NCBI GenBank assembly: GCA_030667645.1
Contig: DAOUVM010000011.1
Span: forward strand, 1 to 17,043
Length of the DNA stretch: 17,043 nucleotides
Direction of reading: 5' to 3'
Source of the DNA: Ardenticatenales bacterium
Lineage (GTDB): Bacteria > Chloroflexota > Anaerolineae > Promineifilales > UBA4811
In this document: positions 15,186-17,043 of the stretch, one piece after another
Layout: each line of letters begins with the position of its first letter
Position numbering within the stretch: the first letter of the stretch is position 1
Translations under genes and position numbers: made by a program
Notes under the pieces: model-generated
The model's input: the letters and a program-made list of their open reading frames with translations, nothing else
What the model was told of the DNA's origin: nothing
The model's database searches: none

Positions 15186-15214
15186 TTGCTCCCCACTTTG
15201 CCCTGGGCTATAAT
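15186..15214 (+). promoter_or_regulatory. Sigma70-type promoter of the adenylate cyclase gene
   Basis: TTGCTC (15186-15191) and a perfect TATAAT (15209-15214) are separated by exactly 17 bases. The start of transcription would be near 15221, giving a leader of about 73 bases. The leader begins with a 5-bp GC stem, GGCCG (15225-15229) with CGGCC (15241-15245). This separates the cyclase from the operon before it, though no terminator is visible in between. Confidence 0.65.
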
Positions 15215-15283
15215 CAGCCTGTCCGGCCGTGCCTGATGACCGGCCTGCAACTGTCCGCGATCGATGGCGGTCTGACAACACTC

Positions 15284-15289
15284 GGGAGG
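15284..15289 (+). promoter_or_regulatory. Ribosome binding site deciding the GTG start of the cyclase
   Basis: GGGAGG lies 4 bases before a GTG at 15294. An ATG at 15292 is in another frame, and the first in-frame ATG is about 100 codons later, inside the GAF domain. GTG is therefore the start. Confidence 0.6.
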
Positions 15290-15293
15290 CCAT

Positions 15294-17042
15294 GTGCCTG
15301 CATCTCCAGAATCCGGCCCAGATACTACTTTGTCCGCACACGACGCGCTTGCCCAGGTCCGTAGCGTCATTGACCAACTAGCCGGCATTCGGGCAGCGAA
15401 GACCAGCATCTCTGGCATCTTTACCCGTACCCAACTGTCTCTGGCCGATGTCCAACTCGCCCGGAATGGCCTGGGTCGGTTGGATCACTTTCTGCGGGAG
15501 CAGAGTGAGGAGCAGCAACGGCTGCAGGCCATTCAGCAGGTGAGCCAGACTGTGACGTCCAGCCTGAACCTGACCAGAGTGCTGAACATAGTGATGGATA
15601 CCATCATTGAGCTCACTGGGGCCGAACGCGGCTTTCTGATGCTGTTAGAGCCAGACAGCGCCGAGTTGGTTTTCCGCGTGGCCCGCAACATGGACCGGAA
15701 GACAATCCGCAAGTCTTCTTTCAGCATCAGCCGGAGCATTGTAAACCGGGTGGCGCACGAAGGAGAGCCGATTGTCACCACCGACGCGCAGATCGACCCG
15801 CGCTTTAGCGCGCAGGACAGCATCATCAGCTACAATCTCCGCTCCATCCTCTGTGTACCGCTCAAGGTGCGCGCGGAACTGATTGGGGTCATCTATGCCG
15901 ACAATCGCGTTGTGTCCGGCCTGTTCGACGACAAGGATCGCGACTTGCTGATGGCCTTTGCCAATCAGGCGGCGATCGCCATCCAGAACGCGCGTCTCTT
16001 CGAGCAGGTGACGGATCAACTGAAAGCCATCACCGCCATGAGAAACTTGATGGCCAACGTTTCTTCTTCCATTGCGAGCGGGGTCATCACCACTGATATC
16101 GAGGACCGGGTGACCTTGTTCAACCGAGCGGCCGAGACCATTTTGGGGGTTGCCACCGAGCAGGTGGAAGGACAGGCGTACGCCGAGTGCTTGTCCGAGT
16201 TGCTCTCTCCCTTGTCCGCGCTGATCGGACATGTCAAGACCCAGGAGATCGTTCAGTCCACAGAAGTGACCACCGATCTATCTACGCGTGGTCGCGTCAG
16301 TCTGAGCCTTCAGTTTTCCCCACTCAAAGATGCCCAGGACGACACCTTGGGTGTGGCAATGGTCATAGACGACCTGACGGAAAAGCGCCTCAGAGAAAAG
16401 ACGATGGCCCATGTCCGCCGCTATCTGCCTCCAGTGCTCGTAGATAGCCTCCCGGACATCGAAAAGGTTCAATTGGGAGGGGCGCGGCAGACGATGTCAA
16501 TTCTGTTCGCGGATGTACGGGGTTTCAGCACCTTTAGCGAGAGCCAGGAACCAGAGTTCGTCGTAGGCGTGATCAACCGCTATTTCACCGTGGCGGCCGA
16601 AGCAATCCTGCTCCACGAAGGGATCATTGACAAGTTCATGGGAGACGCAGTCATGGCATTGTTCAACACGCCATTCCTCCCGCAGGAAGATCATGCGCTC
16701 CGGGCGGCACGAGCTGCGCTGGCCATGATGTATGATATCCGCGCCCTACACGAGCAATTGCCACCCGACCAGCAACTGTGGGTCGGGGCCAGCCTTCACA
16801 CCGGCGAGGCGATTCTGGGCAACGTCGGCAGCCCTGACAGGCTGGATTTTTCTGCCATTGGCGACACCGTGAATCTGGCCAAGCGGCTGCAAGAGGTCGC
16901 CCGGCCAGGACAGATCCTTATGAGCCAGGCCGCCTACCATCAAATCAGGCACCGCGTCAAGGTGATGCCGCTCCAATCCATCAAGGTCAAGGGCCGCCAG
17001 ACTATCGAAGAGGTTTACGAGTTGGTTGGGCTGACCAAATGA
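15294..17042 (+). CDS. GAF-PAS class III adenylate cyclase
   Basis: A soluble protein of 582 residues. A helical N-terminus (about 15-85) leads into a GAF domain (about 86-236, ending in FANQAAIAIQNARLFEQV), a PAS domain (about 245-365, with GVITTDIEDRVTLFNRAAETILG) and a class III nucleotidyl cyclase domain (about 395-580). The catalytic residues are all visible: metal-binding Asp407 (ADVRGF) and Asp451 (KFMGDAVMA), adenine-selecting Lys447 and Asp518 (LDFSAIGDTVN), and transition-state Asn527 and Arg531. ATP rather than GTP is the expected substrate, giving cAMP. The domain works as a dimer, so GAF and PAS probably adjust activity in response to a small ligand or redox state. It has its own promoter, 130 bp after the LysM gene. 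No cAMP receptor is in the window. Confidence 0.95.
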   Translation: MPASPESGPDTTLSAHDALAQVRSVIDQLAGIRAAKTSISGIFTRTQLSLADVQLARNGLGRLDHFLREQSEEQQRLQAIQQVSQTVTSSLNLTRVLNIVMDTIIELTGAERGFLMLLEPDSAELVFRVARNMDRKTIRKSSFSISRSIVNRVAHEGEPIVTTDAQIDPRFSAQDSIISYNLRSILCVPLKVRAELIGVIYADNRVVSGLFDDKDRDLLMAFANQAAIAIQNARLFEQVTDQLKAITAMRNLMANVSSSIASGVITTDIEDRVTLFNRAAETILGVATEQVEGQAYAECLSELLSPLSALIGHVKTQEIVQSTEVTTDLSTRGRVSLSLQFSPLKDAQDDTLGVAMVIDDLTEKRLREKTMAHVRRYLPPVLVDSLPDIEKVQLGGARQTMSILFADVRGFSTFSESQEPEFVVGVINRYFTVAAEAILLHEGIIDKFMGDAVMALFNTPFLPQEDHALRAARAALAMMYDIRALHEQLPPDQQLWVGASLHTGEAILGNVGSPDRLDFSAIGDTVNLAKRLQEVARPGQILMSQAAYHQIRHRVKVMPLQSIKVKGRQTIEEVYELVGLTK

Positions 17043-17043
17043 A

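Noticed and set aside
1..17043. Search for tRNA, rRNA, CRISPR arrays, transposases and attachment sites
   Set aside because: No cloverleaf, repeat-spacer array, terminal inverted repeats or transposase motifs were seen; the short intergenic gaps leave little room.

Overview
The window is GC-rich (about 60% by eye), almost fully coding and free of recognisable mobile elements, CRISPR arrays, rRNA or tRNA genes. Zinc-ribbon Ser/Thr kinases, LysM proteins with and without an L,D-transpeptidase domain, a GH1-type protein, an acyl-CoA carboxylase beta subunit next to a pyruvate/oxaloacetate-type carboxyltransferase, and a GAF-PAS class III cyclase together suggest a bacterium of the Chloroflexota (Anaerolineae-like). 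This assignment is inferred from gene content; no marker gene here proves it.

Layout. Positions 1-10775 lie on the minus strand and 11184-17042 on the plus strand, divided by a divergent intergenic region of 408 bp (10776-11183). In the order of transcription, the minus-strand half holds a zinc-ribbon Ser/Thr kinase with a C-terminal membrane anchor (10775-8943). A second kinase with four zinc ribbons (8931-7672) follows, then a RarA-type clamp-loader-like ATPase fused to a methyltransferase-like domain (7629-5374). Next come a LysM3-YkuD L,D-transpeptidase (5219-4128), a URO-D superfamily protein (4014-2941), a propionyl-CoA-type carboxyltransferase beta subunit (2842-1292), a small cupin (1201-881) and a pyruvate/oxaloacetate-type carboxyltransferase that runs off the left edge (791-1).

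The plus-strand half holds a GH1-family protein that has lost its catalytic nucleophile motif (11184-12518), a seven-helix membrane protein with a GAF-like domain and coiled coil (12547-14103), an anchored LysM/Ig-like surface protein (14093-15163) and a GAF-PAS-adenylate cyclase (15294-17042). The cyclase has its own clear sigma70-type promoter.

How the parts may work together. The two carboxyltransferases at the left would carry out a biotin-dependent exchange of CO2 between oxaloacetate/pyruvate and methylmalonyl-/propionyl-CoA if a biotin carrier is encoded nearby. The middle of the window is devoted to signalling (two kinases, a GAF membrane protein, a cyclase) and to the cell surface (two LysM proteins). 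The most unusual observations are the GH1 protein with Arg-Ser where Glu-Asn is expected, and the RarA-methyltransferase fusion placed directly behind the kinase pair.
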